Source: Hexactinellida sp. DTS-2022
Lineage: Eukaryota > Porifera > Hexactinellida
Length of the DNA stretch: 64,000 nt
Assembly: GCA_028753945.1 (NCBI GenBank)
Contig: JAPNXP010000002.1
Location: forward strand, 5,642,001 to 5,706,000
Reading direction: 5' to 3'
Under the pieces are notes generated by a model. That model was not told the DNA's origin. It worked only from the letters and a program-made list of their open reading frames with translations, and made no database searches. Shown piece by piece: positions 1 through 11,209 of the stretch; the first letter of the stretch is position 1; every line of letters begins with the position of its first letter. A program made the position numbers and the translations under genes.

Positions 1-478
1 GTAATTCTTTGTATCTAAACAAGAACAAATACGACTATCTTATTAGTTATCAGATCTCAAAATTTGAACAATTCTTCATCAGTAAACTAAAGTTACGTGA
101 TTTTCAAAGAATTGATAAATCTGTATTTCATGAACCATGGAATACGAAAATATATATAAATTTAGTCATATCTATCACAACTCCATATTAGTCTTCCCAA
201 TATCCTAAACAGATAATATTAGTCTAATATCTTCTCATGGGTATTCCCACGGTGAAATTTTCACTTTTATTATCTACAAAGGTAAGAGGGTGGCAAGTGG
301 AGCAGTTCACATTTATACTACGTCATCATGACAAATTCTGAAATATTTATTTTTTTGATTGAAATCGATAGAGAATAGTAAACCATTTCTAAATCCGAAT
401 TTTCACGAATTTGAATGATTAGATCGACATGTTTTCCTCCTGTTCCAACATTTATCAGTTAGGCAGTATACACTACAG
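1..478 (-). mobile_element. TTAA-bounded MITE, family F2, truncated by the window edge
   Basis: This is the terminal part of a repeat seen again at 6385-7043, 14453-15129, 37090-37570 and from 63047. All copies share the stretch around the motif TACGTCATCAT and end in a 12-bp terminal inverted repeat (TIR) like CYGTAGACTGCC next to TTAA. Here the outer end reads GCAGTATACACTACAG followed by TTAA at 479-482. It has no coding capacity and abuts the decayed gene that follows. The other end lies outside the window. Confidence 0.7.
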
Positions 479-482
479 TTAA

Positions 483-1450
483 AGCAATTACAGACGCTGT
501 GTAACATAGGCTAACTAAAATCAACTTCAACTTGTGTAAAGGTAGATTCATTATTTAGAATTCTTTTCTCATTATAATACCATTTTTTTAGGAATTGAGT
601 AATTTCTACGTTAGTATGTCTCTTAAATAGCATCTCAGTAAGTGGTAATGGACTAATTTGGGCTTACGGATGTCTTACTACTAGGGCGTAATACATAATT
701 TTTTTATGGAATTTGTCAATCTTTCTTACAACGGACCCAGTAGCATTAAATGCAACAACAATAAATTAGTTTGTAGTTTTCTAATGAGAAGTATCTGTCC
801 CTCGCTGTGAACTACCACAGGGCATTGAGAAACACTTTGAATATAACCATCTATAACATTAACTTTAATATTGCTTTCATAAGTCTTTTTAGTAATGATA
901 ATATCTTGCCACATGTCTTCGCTAAATCTGCACTTTGATTCATGTTCAGATTTGACTTTTCTAAGAAGCTCTTGAGATTTAAAAAAGTTAAGATTCCCAT
1001 GCTTAGCGACTTCTTAGCTTTTAGAACAAGCAAATTGGTCATAATAAATATTACTTGTTGAATTTTGGGCCAATTTCTCAGCAAGCATTTCCCTATCCAG
1101 TCCATTTAATTTCCGCGAATGCGAGATTTTATTATTAAAATGTTGTTCAGAAATAGTTCCCGTAACATTGACTTCAACAGAGAAATTTCTAACATCCAGA
1201 TGAGGAATATCGCGTATGAAAATTTAAGCCTGATACAATTCTTAAACTTACAAATTGCTTCCACTACAAGATATGGAAAGTTTCGAGTTGCAGTACTCTT
1301 GTTAATACGGTGATAGAGATATTGAATGACACAATATAGACGCACAACTGATATATTTTATTGAAAACATTTGTCCATTCCTTACTTAATCTATTTTCAT
1401 TGTAATGTGGAGATATAAGGCTCCATTCGTCTTGAGTTAATGAAAATTCA
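483..1450 (-). pseudogene. Decayed transposon-type gene (uncharacterized family)
   Basis: Reading the minus strand and switching frame several times gives one long conserved-looking protein stretch. In order: a block with HSRKLNGLDREML (around 1090-1130), YYDQFACSKS (near 1030), then after an in-frame stop GNLNFFKSQELLRKV (about 960-1000), then DGYIQSVSQCPVVVH (about 815-860), NATGSVVRKI (about 720-750), IMYYALVVRHP (about 665-700) and PLPLTEMLFKRHTNVEI (about 610-655). I recall this domain order (a DATGSV block followed by YYALVVRHP and PLTEML) from repeated, transposon-like proteins of arthropods, but I cannot name the superfamily. The gene is dead: there are stops and at least three frame changes, and its downstream end is cut by the F2 MITE at the TTAA at 479. 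Upstream of 1345 the similarity is weak, so the 5' limit is approximate. Confidence 0.6.
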
Positions 1451-1696
1451 AAAGAAATCTAGATTCCAAATTGGACGCGTTTTGGACTTTAGCATAGTTC
1501 TTTGAGGAGACACTGTCAATAGAGGTATAATCCTCTAGTGGGTTAAAATTATGGGTGAAATTGGGTATAAGGTCAAGACATTGTTGGTTACGAGGAAGTG
1601 TGGTGATAGGATCAACTGAATTAGTATTATTAATATATTTGACATCATTGGAATGTATTATATTGTCTGACTGTTTGAATAATTTTCCTGGATAGT
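1451..1696. other. Unassigned AT-rich spacer
   Basis: I see no open reading frame, repeat boundary or RNA-like structure here beyond ordinary AT-rich sequence. Confidence 0.4.
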
Positions 1697-1700
1697 TTAA

Positions 1701-2690
1701 GGTTAAGGTATACTCTAGAGCACTGCTACCAAAAGTAATTACCCGAATTAATTAAATTTTTTACAGCGGATAGACTTCATCTTCAGGATGCCAAAAATAC
1801 AATAATATTGGCAAATATAATAAGAGAGGAAAATCTTTTTTTAATTTTACCATATTTGCGGAATAGATCAATCAGCAAAGATGAACAAGACAAATAATAT
1901 TATTGATAAATGTGTTTAGCTGGATGTAATATAACTTTTGAGTGCAGGAATTGTGAATATCTACATTTACTGGTTTTCAAATACTTTAATGTGATGTCGA
2001 ATTTCCAATGAAGATTTACCTGATCCAAAATTGCAAATACACATGAACTATTCATAATAGAGTAAATCGCTGCACTGATAAGTTGTATCTTTACGAGATT
2101 TCTCCGAAACCGTTGAGTTTTTAATTCCACGACCAAAATTGACAAAAAGATTCCTATTATTTTTACAGTTTGACACACTTTGGTCACCTCAATTTAGGAA
2201 TAATTGCTGTAATTTTTTTTTCAAAAGCCGCTATCTCAAAACTAACATTTTCAGAATTGCGGAAGAAGTCATTTTGTCAATTTTGGTCGTAGAATCAAAA
2301 ACTCAACGGTTTCGGAGAGATCTCGTAAAGATACAACTTTTCACTGCTGCGATTTACCCTAATATGAATAGTTCATCTGTTTTTTGCATTTTGGATAAGG
2401 AAATCTTCATTTGAAAATCGACATCACATAAAAGTATTTGAAATCCAGAAAAATGTAGATATTCACAATTCCTGTACTCAAAGGTTATATTACATCCAGC
2501 TAAACACATTTTATCAATAATATTCTTGGTATTGTTTATCTTTTCTCTTTGATCTATTCCGAAAAAATGGTTAAATTTAAAAAAAGATTTTTCCTCTATT
2601 AGTTTATTTGCCAATATTTTTGTATTTTTGGCATCCTGAGGATGAAGTAAATCCGCTGTAAAAAAATTAATACAGCGGATTTACTTCACG
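1701..2690. mobile_element. Fold-back pair of F1 MITE halves
   Basis: The left half (1701 to about 2138) is family F1 in reverse orientation, starting after TTAA at 1697-1700 with GGTTAAGGTATACTCTA. The right half (about 2139-2671) is F1 in forward orientation. The two arms are inverted copies of the same sequence. The right half lacks the normal outer end and instead closes with a palindrome at about 2644-2689, in which GAAGTAAATCCGCTGT is repeated in inverse. An 80-codon frame starting MANKLIEEKSFFKF on the minus strand (2354-2614) recurs in other F1 copies, but is probably just repeat sequence. Confidence 0.7.
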
Positions 2691-3619
2691 TTCTATAGAA
2701 ACTGGCCATATTTAACTTTGTGACTTCTTAAATTAAGGATGCTTTCCGCCATGAATGTATTAGCGAATGGGTGGTTTCCACAATATTTTGAATATTGCAT
2801 TGAAGCTCTCTATACTAGACTGTAATTACATAACGAAGCATGTAATCACCACTGTATATCTTCCTTTGTTCTATTTTCGGAATTATTTTGGATAACATTG
2901 TTCAACGCTTCCTATCTCGGTAATACTATCGATATCAAAGCGTGACCACATTTCTAGGAAACTATGAAAGCAAAAGTTCTATTAATTAATGTCTATAATC
3001 AACAGTATTAGATCTACAAATTTGACCATTTTCAGACTGATTAGATCATAGAAAGGTATTCTAGAATTAAAACTCCCGTAAATCCGTGAAATTCGTTAAA
3101 ATTTCCAATTTTATGCCTTTTTATCTGTCACTGAACAGGAACCAAATCTTAGTTCTGTTCAATAAAGGTAAAATATGTTGGTTACAGTGTATACCAATAT
3201 ACATAAAAATTTCATTGAGATAAATTCAATACTTTTTCTAAAATCTTGGTTGAAAGCTCCAAAAATCGGGAATTGAGCTATCGACGCTCAAAGTTTTTCC
3301 CTGCAAATTCAATTAGAACTAATCTATTACAATGTGTTTCATCCCAGGATGTATTCATCAGTTAAGCTCACATTCAAATAAACATTGTATTTTGAATAAT
3401 GTGTAGGTTTGGAAATGAATTGGAACTGTCAATAGCAGTCCAAGTTCTTTTGGAACACTTTTTAAAGCAAAATCAAATTCAATACTATCTGAAATTGTTA
3501 TTTTTGTCATTATTCATTTCAGTTTAGCTTTGGTTATATGTACTTAGTCCATAGTGTATAAGATTATAAGAATAATGCTTATGAATTTGTATATTGTAGT
3601 TCATTTGACAAAAAGATAT
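2691..3619. other. Unassigned AT-rich region
   Basis: There are no frames with protein-like composition and no inverted termini that I could pair. It looks like decayed intergenic or old repeat sequence. Confidence 0.4.
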
Positions 3620-3692
3620 GCCAAGTTTGGGGTTCGAACCATGGAACATTGAATACTGTCCGATATGCTACCAACTGAACTACTGGAACTTC
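3620..3692 (-). repeat. tRNA-like sequence, probable SINE head or tRNA pseudogene
   Basis: On the minus strand there is an A-box-like TAGTTCAGTTGGTAGC (about 3665-3680) followed at near-normal tRNA spacing by a perfect B-box core GGTTCGAACCC (about 3629-3640). The 5' and 3' flanks do not pair into a seven-base acceptor stem and the anticodon arm is poor, so it is not a functional tRNA. An internal pol III promoter of this kind is typical of tRNA-derived SINEs. I saw no second copy in the window. Confidence 0.5.
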
Positions 3693-4844
3693 TAAATATT
3701 AGAGAATGTATTCTATTCCATATAAATGGAATATAGAATATATACATGTATATAAATGTGAATAAATGTACATACACATTCATTTAACGCTGGTTCCGTC
3801 CATTTGCATGGAGTGAGTATATACAACACACTACTCGTTTATCCTAGTAAGCCCATATAAGGAGTATATATGTAAGCTATTTTAAGACTACTAGTGCTCT
3901 ATTATAAGGCTTCTAAGCACTGATTTCTTTTGAAATTCTTAATTAACTTATCTTTGAAGTCCTGTGGAGAGTTGACCACAAAGTTCTCTTACCCTTGACT
4001 CTCGGATCTCAAGCTGAGTTTTGGTGTTTGGTTCATCGAGTCTTTTTCTTTTGCATCGTACAACAAGCGACTCCATTTTGGTAGGTTTGGTTGAGTGGTA
4101 CGCTCCGGAAAAGTTCTATCTAATTGGGGAACTTTGAATGTGACTCTATGTCTTATTTCTGAAAATGGTCTAAACATACATAGACCACCTTCAGGACACC
4201 AATATCCTCGCTACGAAGAGCTCAAGTCCAGGCATGATTCAGGATTGGTGGATTTTGGTGCATCTTGAAAGGAATTTGGTCATCCAGATTGTAGTTGCTC
4301 TTGTATCCGGGGACAGAACATGAGTTAGGCATGAATGGAAGCTAAATTAATAAAATACTTGAGCGAAAATAAAAGAATGAGATAGTACGTCAATGGAAGA
4401 GTTTAGAATAAAATCTGATCAATAGTTGTATATATTTCAAGACTAGTTCTAATAAAGGTGGTTGATTATTAATATTATGGTTGAAATTAAATATTGTAGT
4501 TTGATGAATATTACCATCTTCTCTTTCATACTTGGTCCATATTTTATAGGTTAAAAGTTAGGCCATATATAGAGCATAATATGGTCAATCAAAATTTCAG
4601 GACACTTGTCTCGACTTTTCTTAGATTTTCATGGTATTTCGAGCGGATTAGGCCATAAAATTTGAAGAATTCATCGAAATGCTTAGACAACAAGACAAAT
4701 CACCGATATATTCACAAACTATACGAGAGTAAACATTCAACTTGATATCTGGTGTATAAACCTCTGGATGAATGTTGGCGCAACCTCACTTTGTGAGTTT
4801 TATCCATTCTTTTGAAGGGTTTCGTCAAAGTTAAAGTTAATATA
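3693..4844. other. Unassigned AT-rich region
   Basis: It contains TATA-rich simple sequence near 3710-3780. The rest has no coding signal and no repeat boundary that I can identify. Confidence 0.4.
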
Positions 4845-5103
4845 CCGTATTTCCCCGAATAAGCGCCGGGGGCTTGAATAAGCGCGGGGTCAATAAAAAT
4901 GACATTGGTATGATAAAATTTAAAGACATCAGTTAATAGCTGTATTGTAATTCCATTGATTTTGGCAACTTCAGTAGGTATTCTGTTGGTGGAAACCATT
5001 AGAACCCACCTAAAAAATATATTCTGGATTTTCATGAAAATTTCAGGAAAACTTTGGTCCACGAAAACAATAAGCGCCGGGGCGCTTATTCGGGGAAATA
5101 CGG
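4845..5103. mobile_element. TA-bounded pogo/Tigger-like MITE (259 bp)
   Basis: The ends are inverted copies reading CCGTATTTCCCCGAATAAG inward from both sides, each flanked by TA (4843-4844 and 5104-5105). A short internal GCGCCGGGG iteration strengthens each end. TA flanks and long, sharply conserved TIRs without a gene fit a non-autonomous Tc1/mariner-pogo element. Confidence 0.8.
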
Positions 5104-5182
5104 TAATTAAAAGACAGTAAATATCAATAATATTTTTCTAGAACGATTTTCGAAAATAAAATTGGGATTTGAATACTACATA

Positions 5183-5226
5183 CAGTACACCCTCGCTAAT
5201 CCGAACCCTCGCTATCCGAATAGGGT
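5183..5226 (+). mobile_element. Solo end of a pogo-like element
   Basis: The sequence CAGTACACCCTCGCTAATCC with a following iteration CCCTCGCTATCCGAA looks like a Tigger-type terminus. No matching inverted end was found nearby. Confidence 0.4.
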
Positions 5227-5329
5227 ATACCTAAATATTATGCTATTAAATGTGGGAAAAATTCGTAAATTGCAATGGAAGTATAATAATAAGTCTAAGG
5301 CAAGTATTTTAAGGAGTACACTAGATTAT

Positions 5330-5545
5330 GGAATGAAAGGTTCACGAACGGACTGTGTTTACGCAATTCAGTTCATCTTAAATTGGCGCTCGTTCAGTTC
5401 GTTCTAGTTAGCCTCCTAAATTCAGCTCCACAAGCGTTTCTTCAGTTCGTTCACGGGCTTCCCGCGTCCGTTCAATCCGTTCAAATAAGTTAGTTCAGTT
5501 CATTCAATCTCTTCAATTCGTTTAGTCAGTTCTTTCAGTGTACAG
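5330..5545. repeat. Degenerate GTTCAGTTCGTTC-type short repeat
   Basis: The motif GTTCA/GTTCGTTC recurs many times with variable spacing, in both perfect and degenerate form. It is slippage-type sequence with no coding meaning. Confidence 0.5.
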
Positions 5546-5602
5546 TGAGAAAGTCGAACTATTCCATTTATGATAGACTGTTCGATCCTCCAAGCTGAAT
5601 TC

Positions 5603-6311
5603 ATTGAAAAGCCCGCGTAAAACGTAATCACGTAAAAAACGGTTCTTTCTCATAGTAACACATATTAAACCAATAGATGCGTTTCCAAATATTATAAACA
5701 TCGAATAAAATTTTAAATAACTAGTGTTTAAACACTAAAAATCCAACATCCGGACCTCTCAGATAGCCAAGGTTCCCATGTGTATATTATTCCCAAGGGA
5801 ATTCCCATAGGATTTCCAATATCGTTTTGAATGGAAAATATTTTAACCTATGGGAATCCTGATAGAAACCAACTTGTGAGAATACTTGGGAATTCCCACA
5901 GAAAGGGAATTGTGTTGTGAAGACAATTAAAATTCCCTTCACACCGAACCCTACACCTACGGGTACCTCCCACAACCGGATATCTTTAGTGTGTATAGTG
6001 AAGCTAATATGTATTCATTTGACCAATAAGATATTTGGATGAACTTACTATACGACAAATACATATCCCTAACTGTCTACTATCTCTAAATCATCATTTT
6101 TGTTTTTTTGGAAATCTAGAACGGCTTTGTTACCACTAAATCATAAAGATTATCGAAAATATCCATAAAAAAGAGAATTTATTGCATGAAAATCATAGAT
6201 AAACCGCGTAAAACGAGTTGAGGATCGCGTAAAAAAGTTTGGGTCATAAAAAATTGTTCCGCGTAAAACGAAAAAGCGTAGAAAAAAAACGCGTAAAACG
6301 GGGTATTACTG
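5603..6311. mobile_element. CGCGTAAAA-type TA MITE, copy 1 (left end lost)
   Basis: This element matches 13484-14409 over most of its length. The right end reads ACGCGTAAAACGGGGTATTACTG followed by TA at 6312-6313 (shown here as two adjoining parts: ACGCGTAAAACGG, then GGTATTACTG). The left terminus seen in copy 2 is missing. At 5640-5660 it carries the uninterrupted sequence CTCATAGTAAC, which is the empty site for the 178-bp insert found in copy 2. Confidence 0.7.
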
Positions 6312-6384
6312 TATACTGCTTGAATGTAATGGTAAATATGAAATGATTTGGAGAAATGACAAAGTTTCAATGTATAGTGTTTAA

Positions 6385-7043
6385 CCGTAGACTGCCGGAG
6401 TTATTTTCAGAAAAATAGAATACCCAGTAGTTCTTTGTGTTTAATATTTAGAACCTATTAATTTGAAATCCAAACAGAGCACAATAATATATCAATATGC
6501 TAGAATTTTTGAAAAATTTACTTGAGGATTTCGACAAAAAGTGATAACACATACTTTCTCTATAAATCGATATAGCGCCGTTAACATGTATGCAATCCTT
6601 TGTTTCGTAACTTGAACAATGACGACTATCTTATTAGTTATCAGACGAAGGTTACATGCTAAACGAAGGTTACATGATTTTTAAAAATTCGACAAAATAG
6701 TTTTTGATGAACCTTAGATTACGAAAAATACATATATTTGAGTTTTATCTGTCACAACTCTGTATTAGTCAAACCAAATACACTAAATAGATATTATTTA
6801 GTCAAATATCTTATTTCGGGTATTTCTACGGGTAAAATTATCACATTTAGAATTTACAAACGCAAGTGGAGCAGTTCAGTTTAATGCTACGTCATCATAA
6901 CAATTTCTGAAAATTTTGATTTTTTGAATGAAATCGATAGATAGTACAATACCATGTCTAAATCCGAATTTTCTTGAAATTTGAATTATTTGATCGACCT
7001 GTTTTCCTCCTGTTACAACGTGTATCAGTTAGGCAGTCTACAC
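6385..7043 (+). mobile_element. TTAA-bounded MITE, family F2, complete copy
   Basis: It begins CCGTAGACTGCC after TTAA (6381-6384) and ends GGCAGTCTACAC before TTAA (7044-7047). It is 659 bp with no coding capacity. It is colinear with the copy at 14453-15129. Confidence 0.8.
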
Positions 7044-7047
7044 TTAA

Positions 7048-8240
7048 ATATACATATCATATACTATAATTAACATTTATGGGTAGACTGAAATTCCAAT
7101 ATTTCAATTTCAAAAAGTAGATTAATGTAGTTCTTTTTGTGCCTTCACTATCAAGATTACGTTATTATACCCTACATTAACCTATTAAAACCATATATCG
7201 ATATATTTGGTTACAAAATAGTTAGGTCGACTCCAGTGTATTTTATAAGGAATGAAATGTTTTTTATTGTTTCGTGGAATAAAAAAATGGATTTTCGGTA
7301 GAAATGGAATCTTGAAATGGATATCAGGCGATAAAAACTCACTATTCAAATGGGCAAAAAAATGAAAATAGGAATTAAAAAATGGGCTAGGAATAAAAAA
7401 ATGGGCTTATAATATACCCTGGTCGACTCCGACATCCCTGGTCCATAATCCATAAGTTACTGTGAGGCCTTATGTATATTAGGCTATGGTTCTACATATT
7501 TTATACAAAGAACTACAGGGTAAGCTATTTCCTGAAAATAACACTGGGAGTCTACGGTTGAGGAGTTACAATGGCAGATTTATACAAATATACCTAAATA
7601 CCATATTTCATGTATTAGCATTTCCAAATATACTTTCACATGCCAGCTTTCCAATTCTAAAGAAAAATTCGAAATTTGTCACTATTATGACCTTTTTGAC
7701 CTCACCAAAGGTCCTAATCATCATCTTATTAAATAATATGGCCATAGAGGGGTAAATGATTGTAAATTCATGAAAAACGATAAATTTAGTTTAACCACTC
7801 CTAGCTATAGATTGACATGCTATCTATCCAAATCCAAAAGAAAAATTTGATTCGGACAATTTTTTTCATTTTTGACGTCACCAAAGGTCAAAATCACCGT
7901 CATTTTGTACAAATACATTAAGTTTGATTTTCCGGGTGTGACCTTTGTATAGTTCGCATATCTCAAAAAGTATAAGTCGTAGAGAAAAAATTGTCTCTCA
8001 AAAATGATCCTTGTCGGTTGTTCTTGGGATTTTGCCCGTCGATTTTCAACTTTAATACAAAGTTTTAATTAACAACAACATTTAGCAATGAGTATAAATT
8101 TCCTCGAGAGCTATGAGGAGGTGGAAGCAGACATGTACCTGCTCAGGATTGCAAAACAGTTTGCGATTCATGACGCACGCATGTCAAATGTAATTTTACT
8201 CATTTGAGCTAATTGAGATATCCTGTAAACCTTTATGATA
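7048..8240. other. Unassigned region with a diverged tandem duplication
   Basis: Two stretches around 7640-7720 and 7800-7915 share an order of motifs (ATGCTATC-like or CCAGCTTTCC, then AAAGAAAAATT, then TGACnTCACCAAAGGTC), suggesting an old duplication of roughly 185 bp. Nothing else is recognisable. Confidence 0.4.
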
Positions 8241-8249
8241 CTATATATT

Positions 8250-8495
8250 TAGTATCAGATGTAGCCCGGGCACAACTTTGGGCCCTCCGACAAGAGGTCC
8301 TTGCGGGTGGAGGAGCGGCTGATGAACCGCAGGGCCCTCCTTATTGGGTTGGGGGTGCGATTCGGGTTCATTGCGACCCTGGGTCTCTCCTCCCTATGGA
8401 GGTGGGGACAATAAGTCCTAATGGGGATGGCGGTGGAGGTGGTGGATGTGGCGAGGTGTGGAGGAGGAGGTGTCACCCATACACACCAAGGTAAG
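8250..8495 (+). repeat. GC-rich repeat fragment, copy 1
   Basis: This GC-rich island in AT-rich surroundings is open in two opposing frames (8213-8494 plus, 8255-8476 minus), a common side effect of GC-rich sequence. Part of it (around GCAGGGCC...TTATTGGGT) recurs in reverse complement at 15963-16140, so it belongs to a dispersed repeat. A possible splice donor AGGTAAG follows at about 8490. I cannot tell whether it derives from a retroelement or a host exon. Confidence 0.45.
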
Positions 8496-8609
8496 AAATT
8501 ATCATAGATGCTTACTTACTTACATTATTAGATTCTATAGACGTATTGAATTGTACTCACATCAAATTGATGGAGAATAAGAGATTGAGTATTTAACTAA
8601 ATATATATA

Positions 8610-9069
8610 TAGTGGAATCTCGCGTATCGGGGAACCTCCGTCCAAGCGCTCAGCGCCCCGATACGAGGTTAAAACAATTAAGTTAGCACCTACGCAACAA
8701 ATCATACACATATAGTCAAAACCTAGAGTTAAGGGTGATATTTAAGCAGTACTACACATTACAATTTCACATTCTACTTTACCTACACTAGGAGTCACAA
8801 ATCTATGATATTCACGGATTTTTTTTAAAAAAACTCCCCCGATTACCTCAGCACGAGTTTCTAGCGTGGGTGGGTGACGCTTAGCGGCCATTACAAAGAA
8901 TACTAAGCTGCTCAAAAGTAAAAAGCATTTTACTCAAGAGAAATAATCTTCGGTGGAGTGCACCGATAAGTTAATGGCGCCCCGATACGCGGGAGTATTT
9001 TAATGGGAAAACCAAATTCCCAAACGACTGCCCCGATACGCGAGTGCCCCGATACGCGGAATTCCACTG
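8610..9069. mobile_element. TA-bounded pogo-like MITE with GTATCGGGG termini
   Basis: The left end is AGTGGAATCTCGCGTATCGG and the right end is its inverse, ATACGCGGAATTCCACTG, followed by TA at 9070-9071. The CCCCGATACG motif is iterated inside both ends. There is no gene. Confidence 0.75.
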
Positions 9070-9071
9070 TA

Positions 9072-9573
9072 TTCAGATTTTCAAAGACCTGTATCTCAAA
9101 ATTAACATTCTCAGATTTATGTAGATACGAAACTTTTTCAGTTTTGCACGTAAAATCAAAATCTCAACGGTTTCGGATAGATCTCGTATAGATACATCCT
9201 TTATCGTTTGGGATTTATTAAATTAGAAATATTTGCAGAGCTTTGCGGATTTTGGCGAGAATAATTTCGATTAAAAAGTTGACATTACGTAATTTTCAAG
9301 AAAATTTAAAATTATTAAATTGAAACAATCCCAGACGATAATGGATAAACAAGATTTAGGTAAACGCATTTAAACAGTAATTGCTATTGTAAGGTTCATT
9401 AATACTAAAAAATCTCTTAAATTAATAAATTTGAAAACCTAAAATTTTCCCAGTTTCTTGTCATTGAAATATTATTGCATTTTTACAAATAGAAGATGAA
9501 TCAAATCCGCAGTTAATTTAAAGTGAATGGGTAAATATTTTTTGGTAGAAGTGCATTAAAGTATACCTGAACC
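9072..9573 (+). mobile_element. Diverged, left-truncated F1 MITE
   Basis: The internal F1 blocks TATCTCAAAATTAACATT and CTCAACGGTTTCGGA are recognisable, as is the outer end GTATACCTGAACC before TTAA (9574-9577). It is much more diverged than the other F1 copies. The pogo-like MITE ending at 9069 abuts its truncated side. Confidence 0.6.
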
Positions 9574-9577
9574 TTAA

Positions 9578-10572
9578 CTTCCTGACACCTTAAAGCTAAA
9601 AGCCAACTTTTCAAAATTCAACTAACCAACCGCAATGTTTCATACAACATAAAATTTTGAACTATAGTAAATTTCAACTAACCCAGTAAGTTCGAAGTAA
9701 CTAAACGAAGTTATCGGGAAATTTCGGGAAATTAGAATTGGCTTTAGTTAATAGAGAATTTAAAATACTATCATATAAAACTTATGAGAAAACTTGACAG
9801 AACGCGACAGATAAAATTTTGACGCTTTGTAGTCAACTAACGGATGAAAAATTTAATAATGAATTTAGCAATTTTTTAACTTGATTATTTTATGTGTTAT
9901 TAGAACTAGGATTAAATACTCACCGTTATTATTAAACTCATCTATAATAGCAATCAAAAGAAGTCGTTAGAATGCACTAGTTGTATTTATTTTAAGAATT
10001 GAGTGTGATAATACACACTGTTCATTTGTGGTTTTGAATAATTATTTGTGAACAATTAGAATAGTCACACTAAGCAAAAGCCAATTGTAGCTATGCAACG
10101 TGAGGTATTACTGATATTTTATATATTTGAAGTATTATGATATTCAGCTCTCAGTTTAGCATTAAAATATTAAGATATTTGAGATTAAAAAAGTGGTCTA
10201 CTTCCTGGTGCCGTGCCACTGTGTGCAGTATTATAAGAAAGTCATCGTAAGACGGTTAGTTAAGCTTTATAGATTCAACAATGTTTTCTACTCACATTTT
10301 ATTGTCATTATGACATCTGTAGTGCCTCTCTCAAGATGGATTTCATTAAAACATTCAATTCTGGAATTGCCTGAATCTCTATGGATTTACACCAGTGTCT
10401 ATAGTTACACATCTAACTACTTTCAAAGTCTGGATTCCATTCTCTTTACAATCCTTAATTATTTTTGAGAAGTCATTGTTATTTTATATTTTATTTCTCC
10501 AATTGATGTCTATTTAAGTTATCTCATAAACTTCCAGGCAATAATTATTACATCATTTTTTTTTTCTTCTAG
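9578..10572. other. Unassigned AT-rich region upstream of exons
   Basis: There are no repeat ends. It may hold further exons or an intron of the gene that follows, but I could not support any. A pyrimidine tract followed by CTAG at 10561-10572 is the acceptor of the next exon. Confidence 0.4.
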
Positions 10573-11149
10573 GGAATTCTAAGCAGAATATTATATGAAT
10601 GGACACCAGATATTTATCCTAGTTTTTCAGATAATGAGCGTGCTAGACGTAAACACAAAATACTGTATTTCGTGGTAAGTAGTATTCTACACAATAATAA
10701 TTGTGTAATATTATTATAATCAATGATTCCTATATACCTTTATTAGGCGATGGGGTATCTCAATACGATGCTATGGGACACGTTCCACGGAAAAAGATCA
10801 AACCGTTATTACAGATTCCTATCCGGATGACCCAAAGATTATTGTTATAGATGAGAATTGGCAGCGTAGTAAATGTGTTCTCTTGGGGATAACATTTGAT
10901 TCAGTTAGCAAGCATCCATCGGTTCTCGTTGCACAGCCACTAAGCCAATTCGATCCAGAGCTGACAGAGAAAATCAAAGGAGATGGTACGCAGTGGCTTA
11001 ATACAAAGATTGAAATAGCATTTGCACACAAAATGAGACGTTACACGACACGATGCTATCATTATTCGATAGGTTATTGCCATTTACCCCACAGAAGGGG
11101 GCAAAAAATCAAGCATCTCACACCTGTTGAAATTTCAAAAAAGATTTGA
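10573..11149 (+). pseudogene. Unknown two-exon gene fragment
   Basis: Exon 1 (10573-10674) follows a long pyrimidine tract ending in AG and gives 34 codons starting GILSRILYEWTPDIYPSF, then a consensus donor GTAAGT. After a 72-bp intron ending TTTATTAG, the next exon in phase 0 (from 10747) reads AMGYLNTMLWDTFHGK and meets a stop at about 10828. The adjacent frame stays open from 10748 to the stop at 11147-11149, with protein-like composition (DSYPDDPKIIVIDENWQRSK, then PLSQFDPELTEKIKGDGTQW). The simplest reading is one ancestral exon with a single frameshift near 10790-10800. The last third recurs, badly decayed, at 20280-20470, so this is probably a repeated, possibly TE-derived gene. I do not recognise the family. 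Confidence 0.5.
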
Positions 11150-11209
11150 GAAAAAATGATCATAACCATTAGAAATCACTGTAAATACCTGACTTTCTAT
11201 ACGTATATA

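Noticed and set aside
3620..3692. A functional tRNA gene
   Set aside because: A and B boxes are good, but acceptor and anticodon stems do not form, so it is kept only as a SINE or tRNA pseudogene.
8213..8494. 93-codon frame with glycine-rich tail as a possible gene
   Set aside because: Both strands are open because of GC-richness, the sequence recurs as a repeat at 15963-16140, and there is no recognisable domain.
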